Shown here: positions 14,801 to 26,015 of the stretch, piece by piece
Layout of the letters: each line of letters begins with the position of its first letter
Position numbering within the stretch: the first letter of the stretch is position 1
Assembly: GCA_021464245.1 (NCBI GenBank)
Contig: JADCRB010000018.1
Location: 1,240,001-1,304,000, forward strand
DNA length: 64,000 bases
Direction: 5' to 3'
Source of the DNA: Carallia brachiata
Taxonomy: Eukaryota; Streptophyta; Magnoliopsida; Malpighiales; Rhizophoraceae
Notes under the pieces: model-generated
Seen by the model: only the letters and a program-made list of their open reading frames with translations
Told to the model about the DNA's origin: nothing
Database searches by the model: none
Made by a program: the position numbers and the translations under genes

Positions 14801-16242
14801 TGCACGGTCAATTATGTTCATAGTTGTCTCTTGGTGTAGATTTTAGGTGTTAACAAGAACAGATGTTAAAATATTCCCGTCTTTCTTCCATGATCTTCTG
14901 ATATTTATCTGGCTTTTTTTTGTGTGTGTGTGTGTGTGTCCGAATGCTCACAAGATTTCTTTTACTTATTTGCTGATTTATTTATTGACATGCAGGTTGC
15001 TAGATTATTTAACGAAGCTGCTCAGATGTCGCCTGAGGATGCAGATGTGCACATAGTGTTGGGTGTCCTGTACAATTTGTCCAGGGAATATGACAAAGCC
15101 ATTGCTTCCTTCGAGACAGCTCTGAAACTCAAGCCACAGGACTACTCGCTTTGGAACAAGCTTGGTGCAACACAAGCCAACAGTGTTCAGAGTGCTGATG
15201 CTATATTGGCTTATCAACAGGTATAACTCTGGACTTTAGAATATAGTTTCTATATGATCATAAACAAGATATGGTTTTTCTGTTTAATCCTAAATGCTCT
15301 CAAATGTTCATTACTTTGAGTGAACATGGATGTTCTACTTCTCCATACTGTAGTAAGTAGGCTAAAGAGGTGATATATGGAAGTAAATCTTCTGCAATGA
15401 GTGGCAGCCTGTGGCTTCCAGCTTCATTGATTCTGTCTACCATTCTCCTGAATTAAGCTGCTTAATCGCATTGTAGTTCTAGTAAATTTTGTTCGTTTAT
15501 GTCTGAATGCTATTATCCTTTTTTTCCTTTAAAAACCTAGCAGATCTTTGTATTTCTCTGCATTTCATTCCTAATATCTCCAGCACAGGCAGTGGGGCGG
15601 GACTTGGTGGCTTCTGTTTTCATGTTTGAGTAGATTGTTCTCTCCATCATTTGTCGGTGAAATTGATCTCATGTTTATTCATCTCTCTATTGTTTCCAGG
15701 CACTTGATTTGAAACCTAACTATGTTCGTGCATGGGCAAACATGGGAATCAGCTATGCCAACCAGGTGGCCAATTTGTTGTCCTTTTGTTTCCATCTAGA
15801 AACTTGGTCTTACAATTGTTCCATCACAGATAAACTAGTCATACTTGGTAGATTTAGAGCCTATGAAGATAACAAAGATGTGGATTTGGTTTTTTGTCTT
15901 TTGTAATAATTTGAACTAACTACCAAGTGACAAAAATCTTGTCTCTAGGGTATGTACGAGGAGTCGATTCGCTACTATGTCCGTGCACTGACTATGAATC
16001 CGAAGGCGGATAATGCCTGGCAGTATTTGAGAATTTCTCTAAGGTATGCTGGTGGCACAAGAGAATAGATTTCGTTAAGGTGTATTAATGGCTCAACAGA
16101 ATATTTTTTATGTATTTTCCATGTAAATCAGCCAAGTGATGTGTGCCTGTTATCCGTCTGCAGCTGTGCTTCAAGGAATGACATGCTGGAAGTTTGTGAT
16201 TCTCGGAATCTTGACATTCTCCAGAAGGAGTTTCCACTGTAA
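7255..16242 (+). CDS. PEX5: Peroxisomal targeting signal 1 receptor PEX5
   Basis: Fifteen exons join in frame with consensus splice sites: 7255-7386, 8391-8522, 8645-8807, 9218-9411, 9572-9823, 10262-10381, 11361-11525, 12256-12449, 12828-13074, 13890-13974, 14194-14303, 14996-15220, 15700-15765, 15949-16043 and 16164-16242. The CDS is 2259 nt and encodes 752 aa, close to Arabidopsis PEX5. The N-terminus MAMRELVTGGAACAVPG carries the conserved cysteine (C13) that is ubiquitinated for receptor recycling, and then a poly-Ser tract encoded by a (TTC)n microsatellite. Residues about 143-200 (LRSFIDSSHGAIPFRPAPLP) match the PEX7-binding region. Nine WxxxF/Y motifs for PEX14/PEX13 docking follow in residues about 208-450: WIGEF, WAQAF, WVSQF, WATEY, WADEY, WVNEF twice, WAEEF and WANAY. 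Residues about 480-740 form the TPR domain that binds C-terminal SKL-type signals on cargo in the cytosol. No lesion is seen. Confidence 0.96.
7302..7331 (+). repeat. (TTC)n coding microsatellite in PEX5 exon 1
   Basis: A run of TTC triplets encodes the serine stretch that follows C13 of PEX5. Its length can change without shifting the frame, so the poly-Ser length is likely polymorphic. Confidence 0.85.
8856..8920. repeat. (CA)n / (TG)n compound microsatellite in PEX5 intron 3
   Basis: A (CA)n run of about 38 bases is followed within a few bases by a (TG)n run. The two halves are complementary and could form a hairpin in the pre-mRNA. It lies in the intron just after PEX5 exon 3 (ends 8807). 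Confidence 0.9.
13435..13483. repeat. (TC)n and (TA)n microsatellites in PEX5 intron 9
   Basis: A (TC)n tract is followed by a short (TA)n tract in the intron between PEX5 exons 9 and 10, just upstream of the SINE. Confidence 0.85.
13549..13712 (+). mobile_element. tRNA-derived SINE (Au-like) in PEX5 intron 9
   Basis: The block starts GGGTGAGTCTTTGTGTAACG and contains a pol III B-box-like GTTCGAATC at 13603-13611, preceded by GAGGTCAC. It goes on through CGGAAACAACCTCTTTG and GGCTGCGTACATCTGACC and ends in a T-rich tail after GGGTGCACTTGGGC. This order matches the widespread Au-type plant SINE (tRNA-related head, conserved CTGCGTAC core, short T tail). It lies in sense orientation in the 13075-13889 intron and does not touch splice sites. 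Target duplications could not be assigned with certainty. Confidence 0.75.
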
Positions 16243-17701
16243 ATTTGTTGAGGCTTGAGTATGAATGAATAATAGTGGCCATGATTGAGACGAGGGCTAC
16301 ATTCTAAAGATGCTTCATGTCCATTGATGACCAATTGTCTGCACGGCAGGCGAATTTTGCTTATGGCCCGTCTATGCGAGTTAGAAATTGGAAATGGTTA
16401 CCAGAGAGCTAACACAAGTGAACAATTGTATGAAGCTTCATCTCCGAAGGCATTGTGATTTTTAAGCACAGAACAGATGGTAAATTTAGCGAGGGAAATA
16501 AATAATAAAGTTTATTTCACCATACACAATATAAGGTGTATTTATTGTTTTTCTTAAATGTTGAATTGGGCGGTTTAGTTTTGCCCCATTGAAAGATGCG
16601 AGTTAAGTTGTTTGTACGTAGTCCTGTTGGTAATGCCTTTTTTTTTTTTTTTTTTATAAATTTTATTTATTGGCTCTGACTGGAGCTCGATGAAACTGTT
16701 ATTGCTGGGGACAGCTCCAAGGCTTTGTAATGTTTCTTTGCTGCTTAGTTTCTGCGGAACTTTGTTTCTTCTTTGAGCTCAATAGGCACATAGAAACTGT
16801 GACTTACCAGGCGAGCTCTTTTTGTGCTTGGTTGCTTGAATTATTGGAAAACGTTGATCCCAATGTGAGAACATGCGATGTGGTAATGGTGTCGAAGGCT
16901 TTCAACTATATAGAGATTTTAGGGCAATTTCCCTTTTAATGCATATGAAAATTAGGGATAAAAAAATCCGAATTCTGAAACTTGAGGGACAAAATAAAAA
17001 ACAAAGTTTACGAGCTTCCAGGCCGTCCTTGCTTGGACTTGTGATTTTAGGGCAATTTTCCTTTGAATGATTAGCTTTCCTGCACTAAAAACAGATGTGT
17101 GGAAGGCTTTCGTATACAATTGATAGAAGCCCCTGAATCTTGACCTTGACCAATAATGGCTTGTTGAGATCAATTTGAACGCACAAGCGAGCTAACCTCC
17201 CCTGAATGCAGCTAAAGTAGCCGATCAAAATGATTTTAAGTTGATCAATTTGAACACACAAACAGCGAATTTGAACACATAGGCTGGCGAATTTGATTAT
17301 TAGTAGTCATAATTAGCAGATTATGCACACGTTTGAGGCATTTCTATATACTTTGATCAAAATGATTTTTATGCTTGTCTTGAAAGTAATAACTTACACA
17401 GCTCTGCTATTATACCAATATGCGGGTAGAGGTAACTATTGATTTTCATTGTTTGAGATTGTAGGCGACAATGTGTAAAGATTAGTAACGATTTTTTCTA
17501 TGTAGACGAAAGACGTGGATTCTTTGAATTCATATTCCAAAATTTATACATTCGTTAGCTACTGCCAACGTTCAATTAGTAGATAAAATTAAGGTGTCGA
17601 CTCTTTTATTTAATAGTAATAATCACGAGCCAACACTGTTACATGGTTTTCTGTTGCGATATCATTATATATAGCAGCATTTAAGAAGCACTCCGGAGGA
17701 G
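16243..17701. other. PEX5 3' flank and SSL downstream region
   Basis: PEX5 3' UTR followed by intergenic DNA. A TTTTAGGGCAATTT(C/T)CCTTT phrase is repeated directly at about 16917 and 17045. From about 17230 the sequence is the 3' flank of the SSL pseudogene and is paralogous to about 21240-21600. No gene is recognised. Confidence 0.5.
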
Positions 17702-19697
17702 CTACAATAAGAGGTCGAACACCCCGAGGTAATCGGTGAACAATGATCCAGCATAATATGCTCCATTATGCTCTTAAAACTCACATACCAGGGTAATATT
17801 ATATTGCTCAACTAAAGAAACATTAGCCAGAATCTCGCCAAACTCATTGATCTTAATGGCAGTCGGCAGGATAAAAATTAGTAGTGGGTGATTTTATGTT
17901 CACTGGCAGCCAATATTCTCCTAATATTGCCCTCTTAATGTTACCTGGATATCCTGGCAAAGTGAGTAAAGTTTCCGAAGTGTTGGCTTCGGGGCCTTGG
18001 AGCCAATATTTCTGAATTGTTTGAGTGTCATACTCTGAAACAAGGAGATAGTCTCCATCGATGCTGACTGCAACGCCAAGGGGACCCGAAAGTCCTCTTA
18101 GTAATACGGTAACATTTGCAGTCACGGGGTCATACATAAATAATTTCCCAGTTGAGTCATTTGACGTCGAGAAGTCCGGAATAATTGCGTTGCAAACCAT
18201 TCAGGAAATACTCCGTTTTCTTAATTTCTGTACTTTTGTTTGTGTCCAAATTGTAGAAACGAAGGGTTTATACAAAATATGTTACTTCTATGAAAAAAAC
18301 CAAACAAAATTTTTTCTCAAGACATCTTGTTATTCATATACTATGATCGATCATGTATAAAAAAAAAAGGATCAAAATTATACATAGAACCATAGCTTAT
18401 GGATAAATGTCAAGGAAAAGAGGGATCATTTACCTAAGCATCACCTTAAATTGAAGTGGGTAGTGGATTCAACGAAAAAAACTGCTCCTGTAGGTAAATA
18501 AAGGTCCAATCCAGAGGTGAGGTTGAAGGGGACTCCCTCGGAACTATTGACAGATGGTTTTGCAAGCCTACCATTAAAAGTTTCCAACAAGAACCCGAGA
18601 TAAGCATCGGTCACATAAAAACCATTTGATGCATTAAAAATGCTTAGTCCTAATGGCCTCCCGCACGTAGCTCCCAAAGATGGGTTCGTATACCCATCGC
18701 AAACGGCCTTGGACCTGAGAAAAAAAATAACGATTCATGAGAGGCAAGGAAATAATTACTTAAAATGACAATAATAGTGGAAAAGTAAATTATTAAATCA
18801 TATCCAATAGCATATAATGAAGATTGTGGATGCAACGGCGATTCATCCTTGCAGGCATTATGAAGCAAACGTATTTCTAACATGCATGACTGAGATTAAA
18901 CTTTGTTCATTAAATCTTCTTTTATCTTAATTTGGATGTTTCTACCAATTATTTTTACGGGAGTAATGCATTTTAATTATTATATTTGATTTACCTAGTT
19001 GGAGCAGTGTTTAAAAAATCAGATCGAAACCGATCGGACCAGTTTAACCGGTAACCGGCCAGTGGTCCGGTCCGGTTTAGGCAAATTTTGGCCATTGACT
19101 CGGACCGGTCAAAACCGGTAAAAATCAGTCAAAATTCAGACCGGTTGAACCGGTTCAATAAAATTGAAAATTTCATAAATTATAATTTGACCTCAAATGT
19201 TATTTAAATTATAATTTAAACACCAAATTTAATTAAAAAATTTAATTTAGTTTAAATCTGATTAAAAGTTTTAATTTAGTCTTAAAATTAGAAAAATTAA
19301 TATTTAATCATTATATATAATTATTATTTTTTAATTACTTATATATATATATATAATATATATATATTATTAAATACCAGTTTAAATACCGATTTGATCG
19401 TTCAACCGGTTAAATTTTAATTTACTAATATTTTTCGATTCGATGACCAGTCTGATTTTAACGACATGAAATTTGAGTATCAAAGCCATAATCTAGAAAA
19501 CCAAGTTCGGGACCTTCATATGTTGCAATTCTATCATCTGAGACGCCAGTGTACAGTCGACCCGATGGATCAAAGGTGACGGACCATGGACCCCTTGTTG
19601 ATGGGGGTAATGGGAGCTTGACAAAATTAGTAATCGGGAACAACGAAGGAAAGGCCGTGGAAGGAAAAGTGAACAAAAGCACGAAAATGGAAAGCAT
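17702..19697 (-). pseudogene. Strictosidine-synthase-like pseudogene (copy 1)
   Basis: Tandem paralog of the gene at 21634-23252. Recognisable parts on the - strand are exon 1 (19697-19476, starting MLSIFVLLFTFPSTAFPS, a signal peptide, then FVKLPLPPSTRGPW), exon 2 (18714-18445, 270 nt) and exon 3 (18189-17702). It is broken in at least three ways. (1) A 464-bp MITE (19005-19468) sits in exon 1, eight to ten bases before the donor, and brings an in-frame TAA. (2) The exon 3 acceptor, TTTGCAG in copy 2, is TTTGCAA here. (3) Near 17870-17880 a one-base gain shifts the frame compared with copy 2, so the ORF stops after SPTTNFYPADCH. An ATG is present at 19697, unlike copy 2, with a TATA-like element at 19776-19783 (- strand). 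A normal SSL protein cannot be made without rescue splicing. Confidence 0.88.
19005..19468 (-). mobile_element. hAT-type MITE inserted in SSL exon 1
   Basis: The element is absent from the paralogous site in copy 2, where the exon reads GATACTCCAACTAG straight into the donor. It is flanked by an imperfect 8-bp duplication of exon sequence (18997-19004 and about 19470-19477 on the + strand, 6 of 8 matching). It shares its ends and its CCGGTT-rich body with the element at 41743-42222, in opposite orientation. One terminus reads CAGTGTTTAAAA, a hAT-style CA...TG end. There is no coding capacity, so it is non-autonomous. Confidence 0.8.
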
Positions 19698-19712
19698 GGC
19701 TGATGCCCTCAA

Positions 19713-21633
19713 GTGTACTTCCGAAAGGTGATAGTCGTATGTATGTTGAATGCAAGCAATGGAAGTCCAAACTGGTATCTATAGGCCCACGGTTAATGGG
19801 CCTCAACTTGCCAAAAGTTTACTGGCAGCAATTGGATCGCGAATCTATCTTTTTGTCTCCTAAGTCTAGCAAGACAGGAGAATAAAGATAAAATTAGTTT
19901 TAAATTTTTATAATTAAATTTTAATTTTATAATTTTTTTTACTTTTAAAATTCATTATAATTAAGTCTTTCATGAATATAATTGTGATTATTTCTATTAG
20001 GTCAATATACAGTATTAAACGTTGTGACTCAATTCTATCAATAAAAAAATTTAATTGTAATAAATTTTAAAAATTTAAGACTGAGATTTAAAAAAATAAA
20101 AATATTTAAGATTTAATTCTATAAATATGTAAAAGTTAGGACAAACTAGTTTTAGTGGCCTCAAGAGTTAAAAGCAAACAAGTTTGCCATGGCATTAAGA
20201 AAATCTTACGTTTGGCGTTGACAATTCCCAACGGGGACCATACTACCATAGCCGACTTCTCTGGCTGCTCAATTCTCAAAATCCATATCCTAATTAAAAG
20301 TTGACTTTACAATTTACCAAAAACAACGTTGCCAAATGTGAACCTTGAATAACTCAACGATTGTTACGTTAATCTGTTTATTTGTTAAAAAATAACTTAG
20401 TTTTATAAAATATTTATAAAAAAATATTTTTAGTGAAAATAATGATTTTCTCTTATCATTTATTTAAAGTACGCTTTGTGTTTTTTTTGAAAAAAATTCA
20501 ATTTAGAATAAATGTAAGTTATTTTACTTAAAAATATCAAAAATCTTTCTTAAATTTTTTAAAAATTTTGTGTTGACTACTCATTTTACATAAAATAAAC
20601 ATCTAAAAATGAGAAAAAAAATTTCTTATAAAATATTTTATTACAAACAAACAAAAGGTTTTCATCTCTACCAAACACTTGACTTGATAAAGTGCAAATG
20701 TCTAGCCACCAGAGCAACTGGATGGGTGGTTTCAAAAACAGGAAAAGACGTTTTGGGTCTTTGACGGGTTTGGGCTGTGTCGTGGGCCCGAGATTTGAAG
20801 GCCTTTTCCTCTTGTATTGTGTCTTGGGCTACAGTGATTGAGTAAGGAATCTTACACTTCAGCGAGAAATTTTTTTTGGACCAAAAAAAAAAAGAAATTC
20901 TTAAATTTTTTCAATTCTTGAACATTTTGGATTTTTTATGTTTAAAATTTTCAATTTTTTTAGAAAGAGGAAGAGAGAGTGATAGATAAAAAAAAATATA
21001 GTAAATTGAGGTTAATACCATTTCAAAATAAAAAGTTCTAACTTCTCTTATAATTATTAGATGGAGCTCTATCGTGGTAATCGAACCCAAATAAATTTTG
21101 TGGCTTATAAACAACTGACCCAATAGATCCTCGGACAATTTCTACCGCAATAGTTTTGTGACCCGCGATTCAAAGTCATCGACACTGTAAGCTCTAATTT
21201 TTGTAACAAGCACATATATAGTCCATATGACTACCTGGCAACTACAACCTGCTGCCCCTATCAACACATTAACTTGATTATTAGTAGTCGTAAGTAGCTG
21301 ATTAACCTTGCTATTTACTAGTTAAACAGCAATTTCTCTTGCTTTTGAAGCCTTTTCATATACTTTTATCAAGATGGTTTTAACTTTTAATATTAATCTT
21401 GAAACTATAATAACTTATATACCCTTCTACCATTATGTAGATATATATGCAGCTAGAAATAATAAAGCTACTGCCAACGTTCAATTATTACATATATAAA
21501 AGGTGTCGACACTCTATTTAATAGTAATAATCACTAGCCAACACAGGGAACTGGTTTTCTGCTGCCATATCTTATTATATATATATATATATATATAGCA
21601 GCACTTAAGAAGCACTCTGTAGAGGAGGTACAA
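19713..21633. other. Intergenic between the two SSL copies
   Basis: Contains the promoter of SSL copy 1 (to about 19880) and AT-rich sequence. From about 21240 it is the 3' flank of SSL copy 2, with a short (TA)n near 21580. No gene is recognised. Confidence 0.5.
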
Positions 21634-23252
21634 TCAGAGAGTGACCACACCGACGAAATTGGTGTAAAATGATCCAACATAATATGCTCCATTATGCTCT
21701 TGGAACGTAGTTATGGATGTATTATAGTATTGCTTACTCAGAGAAACATTTGCAAGAATCTTTCCAAACCCATTGATCCTAATGGCGGTCGGCACGATAA
21801 CACTAGTAGTCGGTGGTTCTAGGTTCACTGTCAGCCAATATTCTCCTAAGATTGTCCTCTCAATGTTACCCGGCCTTCCTGGCAAAGTGAGCAAAGTTTC
21901 TGATGTGTTGGCGTTGGGGCCTTGGAGCCAATATTTCGTAATTGTTTGATTGCCATAATCTGTGACAAGGAGATAACTTCCATCGATGCTGACTGCAACC
22001 CCAGCGGGCGCTGAAAGTCCTCTCAGTAATACGGCAACATCTGCAGTTGCAGGATCATACATGAATAATCTCCCGGTTGAGTCATTTGATCTCGAGACGT
22101 CTGGAGAAATTTGACTGCAAACCATCCAAGATATACTCAGTTTTGTTTATGTTTATACTTTTTTTTTTTTTTTTGTCATAAGTGTTAGAACTCTGCAAAT
22201 AAAGGGTTTATACAAAATATGTTAGTTTGGTGAAAAAAAACCAAACAAATTTTTTTCTCAAGACATCTTTTTATTTATTTATTATGGTAGACCATATATA
22301 CAAAAAAAAAAAAAAAAAAAGATCAAAAATATATATAGCTATATGCTATAGATTAATTTCCATAAAAGAAAAAAGCGATCAGTCACTTGAGAAATACCTT
22401 ATATTGTATCGGGAATCAGAATCAATGAAAAAAACTCTTCCTGTTGGTAAATAAAGGTCCAATCCGTTGGTGAACTTAAAGGGGACTCCCTCGGAAGTAT
22501 TGACTAATGGTGTTGCAAGCCGACCATTAGAAGTCTCAAACAAGAGCCCAAGATAAGCGTCGGTCACATAAAAACCATTTGATGCATTAAAAACGCTTAG
22601 TCCTAATGGCCTCCCGCACGTAGCTCCTAAAGATGGGCTGGTATAGCCATCACAAACAGCTTTGGACCTGAGAAAAAAGATCATTATTCCTGAGACGCAA
22701 GGCGAATAATTACTTAAAATATTACTATATATTGGGACCAAAAAAATAAAAAATAAAATGATACTATATAATAGTGGAAAAGTTATTAACGTGAATCAAA
22801 TCCAATGGCATAAAATAAAGATTGTAGATGCAATGACGATTTATCCTTGCAAGCGTTATGAAGCAAATGTAATTCTAACATGCATGACTGAAATTAAAAT
22901 TTGTTCGTTAAATCTTCGTTTACCTTAATTTAGAAACTTGTACTGATTATTTTCACGGGAGTGATGCATTTTAATTATTATTTTTTATTTACCTAGTTGG
23001 AGTATCAAAACCATAATCCAGAAAACCAAGATTGGGGCCTTTATATACTACGATTCTACCATCTGAGATGCCAGTGTAGAGTTGATCCAACGAATCAAAG
23101 GTGAAGCCCCACGGACCCCTTGTTGATGGGGGTAAAGGGAGCTTGACAAAACTTGTGATTGGCAATAGGGCGGAAAAGGCAATGGAAGGAAAAGTGAACA
23201 AAAGCACCAAGAAAATGGAAAGCCTGGCTGACGGCTTCAAATGTACTTCCAA
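21634..23252 (-). CDS. Strictosidine-synthase-like protein (copy 2), start codon missing
   Basis: Three exons join in frame on the - strand: about 23252-22993, 22667-22398 and 22114-21634. All have GT-AG sites, and together they give about 336 codons, normal for plant strictosidine synthase-like (SSL) proteins. The order is a hydrophobic signal peptide (LSIFLVLLFTFPSIAFSALL), then FVKLPLPPSTRGPWGFTF and LYTGISDGRIVVYKGP (first blades of the six-bladed propeller), then CGRPLGLSVF, NASNGFYVTDAYLGLL, SNDSTGRLFMYDP, YLLVTDYGNQTITKYWLQGP and GNIERTILGEYW. Several N-x-S/T sites fit a secreted or vacuolar glycoprotein. Substrate and true strictosidine synthase activity cannot be inferred. The frame has no ATG: the codon that is ATG in copy 1 is AGG here, and no other in-frame ATG exists in exon 1. 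The coordinate given is a TTG and is only the 5' limit of similarity. It is either a start-loss pseudogene or uses non-AUG initiation. Confidence 0.7.
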
Positions 23253-23272
23253 AATATGATAGTTGTGTGCAT
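23237..23272 (-). other. Out-of-frame upstream mini-ORF in SSL copy 2 leader
   Basis: The first ATG after the TATA box of copy 2 opens an 11-codon ORF (MHTTIIFWKYI then TGA) out of frame with the SSL coding frame. The matching position in copy 1 has no ATG, so copy 1 would start at its proper codon. Together with the missing main ATG, this argues against normal translation of copy 2. Confidence 0.6.
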
Positions 23273-23303
23273 ATTGAATGCAAGCAATGGAAGTCCAAAC
23301 TGG

Positions 23304-23311
23304 TATTTATA
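23304..23311 (-). promoter_or_regulatory. TATA box of SSL copy 2
   Basis: TATAAATA on the - strand, about 50 bases upstream of the start of coding similarity. The same position in copy 1 (19776-19783) reads TATAGATA. The flanking 60 bases are conserved between copies, which supports a real core promoter. Confidence 0.6.
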
Positions 23312-23319
23312 GGCACACG

Positions 23320-25370
23320 GTTAACGGGCGTCCAGTTGCAAAAAGTTGACCAGCAGCAATTGGATCGCGAATCTATCTCTGGGCACAGAAAAGTGGGGGA
23401 GACATGAAGTATGGGGCTTTAGGCCAACATCTAGCTGAGTAGTAATAGCCTGGCTAATAGGCAATCTCTTTGTAGAAGTAGATACCAATGTTATTGGTTA
23501 AAAGTATTTTTGTTAGTTTGTATAGTTATTAATTCGATTCTCGACACATTTCTCCCTTTTATAAAAGTTTAACTTTTTACTAAAACTTCAAAAAAAAAAA
23601 AATCCTTATAAAATATCTTTTAAAGTTATCCTGATTATCACTCTAAATATCTGTTTTAAAATTCTTACATTCAAGCATTTCCCGTTACGTGGCTCGCGTT
23701 CTAGAGTGCTAGCTAAGGAAAAATAACAAAAGGCAAGAAGTAGAATGTAGATTATGCTGGAACTCAAGCTGTCTAAAGGATTGAACATAAACAAGCCAGA
23801 GGTAAATTTCTGGCTAGTTAAGCTTCTTTTTTTGAATGTGCATTATATTAGGTTTGGAAAGCAATCTATGCATCCAAAGTTTCCAAGAGATTTAGACATT
23901 GATCACACGCATTTCTAATTCAATTAATGCATATAAACATTTACTAAGTACCACTTCATCCACCTCTTGTTCTGTAAATTAGTATTTTGTATATTTGCTT
24001 GCTACTGAGAACATATCAATCATAATATTTTTCAATAAATATTTTCAAATAAAATTTTGAAGTATAAATAATAGTTGCTCATAGTATAAATGTTAAACTT
24101 CACAAAGATAATTATTAAGACAACATTACAAAATATGAGTAAGCTTTTTAAAAGTGTACTCAGTTACTCATCTTGAGGGAGATAATAAAATAAGGATAAA
24201 TCAATAAATTCAACTTTTAATAGCACTGTTAGCGTAAAGGATAATTTAGTTTGCCAATCACTTTAAGCTAGTTCAAAAAAATAAGAAAAACTTTGTGAAT
24301 TTACTTTTAATTGATGGACCAATTTCCTTCTTGATCATCTACCTCCAGGTTTGAGAGTTTTGTTAGATGGAGATAGATTTTTCATGACTATGAGCCTCCT
24401 ATTAAAAAAAAAAAACTATTAGATAAGTTAAGTTATTTAATTGAACCAAATTATTTATATAGGATTGAGGTCATAATATATCAACTAATTTTGGATCAAT
24501 AAACCAAAACTTGAACGTACCCATGGGATGTGTTGGTTTTGAAGTTTTTTAAAAGTAATAATAATCAAATTATTATAGAGGTTGGGATTGAGGTTGGCGC
24601 AATATTGTTTTTGAAATTGATTCGCTTTTAACACTACAAAAGATCAGCATGAAGGAATGAGAGTTAGATTTATATAGACCTAATCTTTTAGATAGTCTGC
24701 GATTTTTGCATCTTCTTTGACATTGTTATCTCCAACATACTTTATGAGAAGGGACATAGTTTACGAAAAGAAAATTATTGTACGGATTTTTTTACTAATC
24801 TTGAAATATCTAAAGAAGGATCACTCAAGTTTTGAGAAGCTCAACCACCTTGTGTTCATGATCTTCTTACCAGGATATAGTTGGGTGTTGCTCTACTGCG
24901 CGGAGGATACTCTGTCTTATTTGTGTATTTGTTTTTTCTTTGGAAATTACTTTGCTGGCATAAAAAGAAAAATCAAATTATTTCATCATGCCTTTTTAAG
25001 CATAAGGGTTGTCCCTCAAAAAAAAAAAAAAAACAGCAGAAGGGTTGAAAGTGCTTTAATTAAAAATAACTTGTTTTTAAAACCCTTTAATTTTAAAGTT
25101 AAATCTTTTTCACCTACGATTTGAAAGCCTTTTAGTTTAAAACTAAAATATTTTTGTTAGGATTCCAGCCTCATTTGATTTAAACTTAAATCATCTTCAT
25201 AAAGGCGTAGAGCCTTCTTTAACAAAGAAAAGGGCACCGTAAAGTACATGAGCTCCACGAGTTCAGTTTTGAGGCCATTCATAAAATATTATATTAGAGG
25301 ACGCTGTAAGTTCACCTACACTTCAATTATAATAATTATCAAATTTAAAATTTATAGAATAGCATTTTCA
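23320..25370. other. Intergenic, no recognised gene
   Basis: SSL copy 2 promoter flank, then AT-rich DNA. ORFs such as 24717-25124 have no recognisable domain and AT-driven composition. Nothing else is seen. Confidence 0.5.
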
Positions 25371-25860
25371 CAAAATCTTGCATGTTGGAGGAGAGTAGTT
25401 GAAGAAATTCAACCTCAAATCAACTACATAAAAATACCTAAATTTATCGTTAAATTGTCATGTCAAGTGATAAATTATGTGAGAAATCAATTAAGATAAT
25501 TAATTAGGCATACCTAGTCTTGTGGTGCCTCATAGTAAGTACTACATAGTTCAATACTTTAATAAGTCTATTAATAGAGATCAGTAGTTTCTTCAAAATA
25601 CGCTGACATCCCTTTTTTGTTTTCACTTTAATTATGCATTTTCAAGAAACTATTCATCTCTATTAATAGACTTATTAAAGTATTGAACCATGTAGGCACC
25701 CCAGGATTCGGTATGCCTAATTTTAGTTGATCTTAATTGCTCCTTCAGACAATTTATTACTTGACATGATAATTTGACGATAAATTTATGTATTTTTATA
25801 TAATCGATTTGAGATTGGATTTCTACGGTTACTCTCCCACAGTATGCAGGATTTTACGGA
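25371..25860. repeat. Large foldback inverted repeat (arms about 230 bp, loop about 34 bp)
   Basis: The left arm (about 25371-25602) and right arm (about 25637-25860) are reverse complements with scattered mismatches. Matching blocks include AATACTTTAATAAGTCTATTAATAGAGAT, ATCATGTCAAG / GTCATGTCAAG, TTAGGCATACC and AAATTTATCGT. No protein is encoded. It could be a foldback MITE or could give a long hairpin RNA. No terminal target duplication was found. Confidence 0.75.
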
Positions 25861-26015
25861 AGTGATAAAGGATCCCTACACTTAGAATTAATTTATTTCT
25901 AGAATAAAAGTATGTGGTCTTACAATTTGACCCTACATCATTTTTTTTTAAATCAAAATTTAAAATAATATTAAATATATTTAAAATTTAATTTTGTTTA
26001 AAAAAAAAAAACATA

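Noticed and set aside
23095..23316. 73-codon ORF overlapping SSL copy 2 exon 1
   Set aside because: Reads the signal-peptide exon in the wrong frame; the match to copy 1 fixes the correct frame.
24717..25124. 135-codon ORF on the + strand
   Set aside because: AT-driven composition with Phe, Lys, Leu and Ile runs and no recognisable motif; likely chance.
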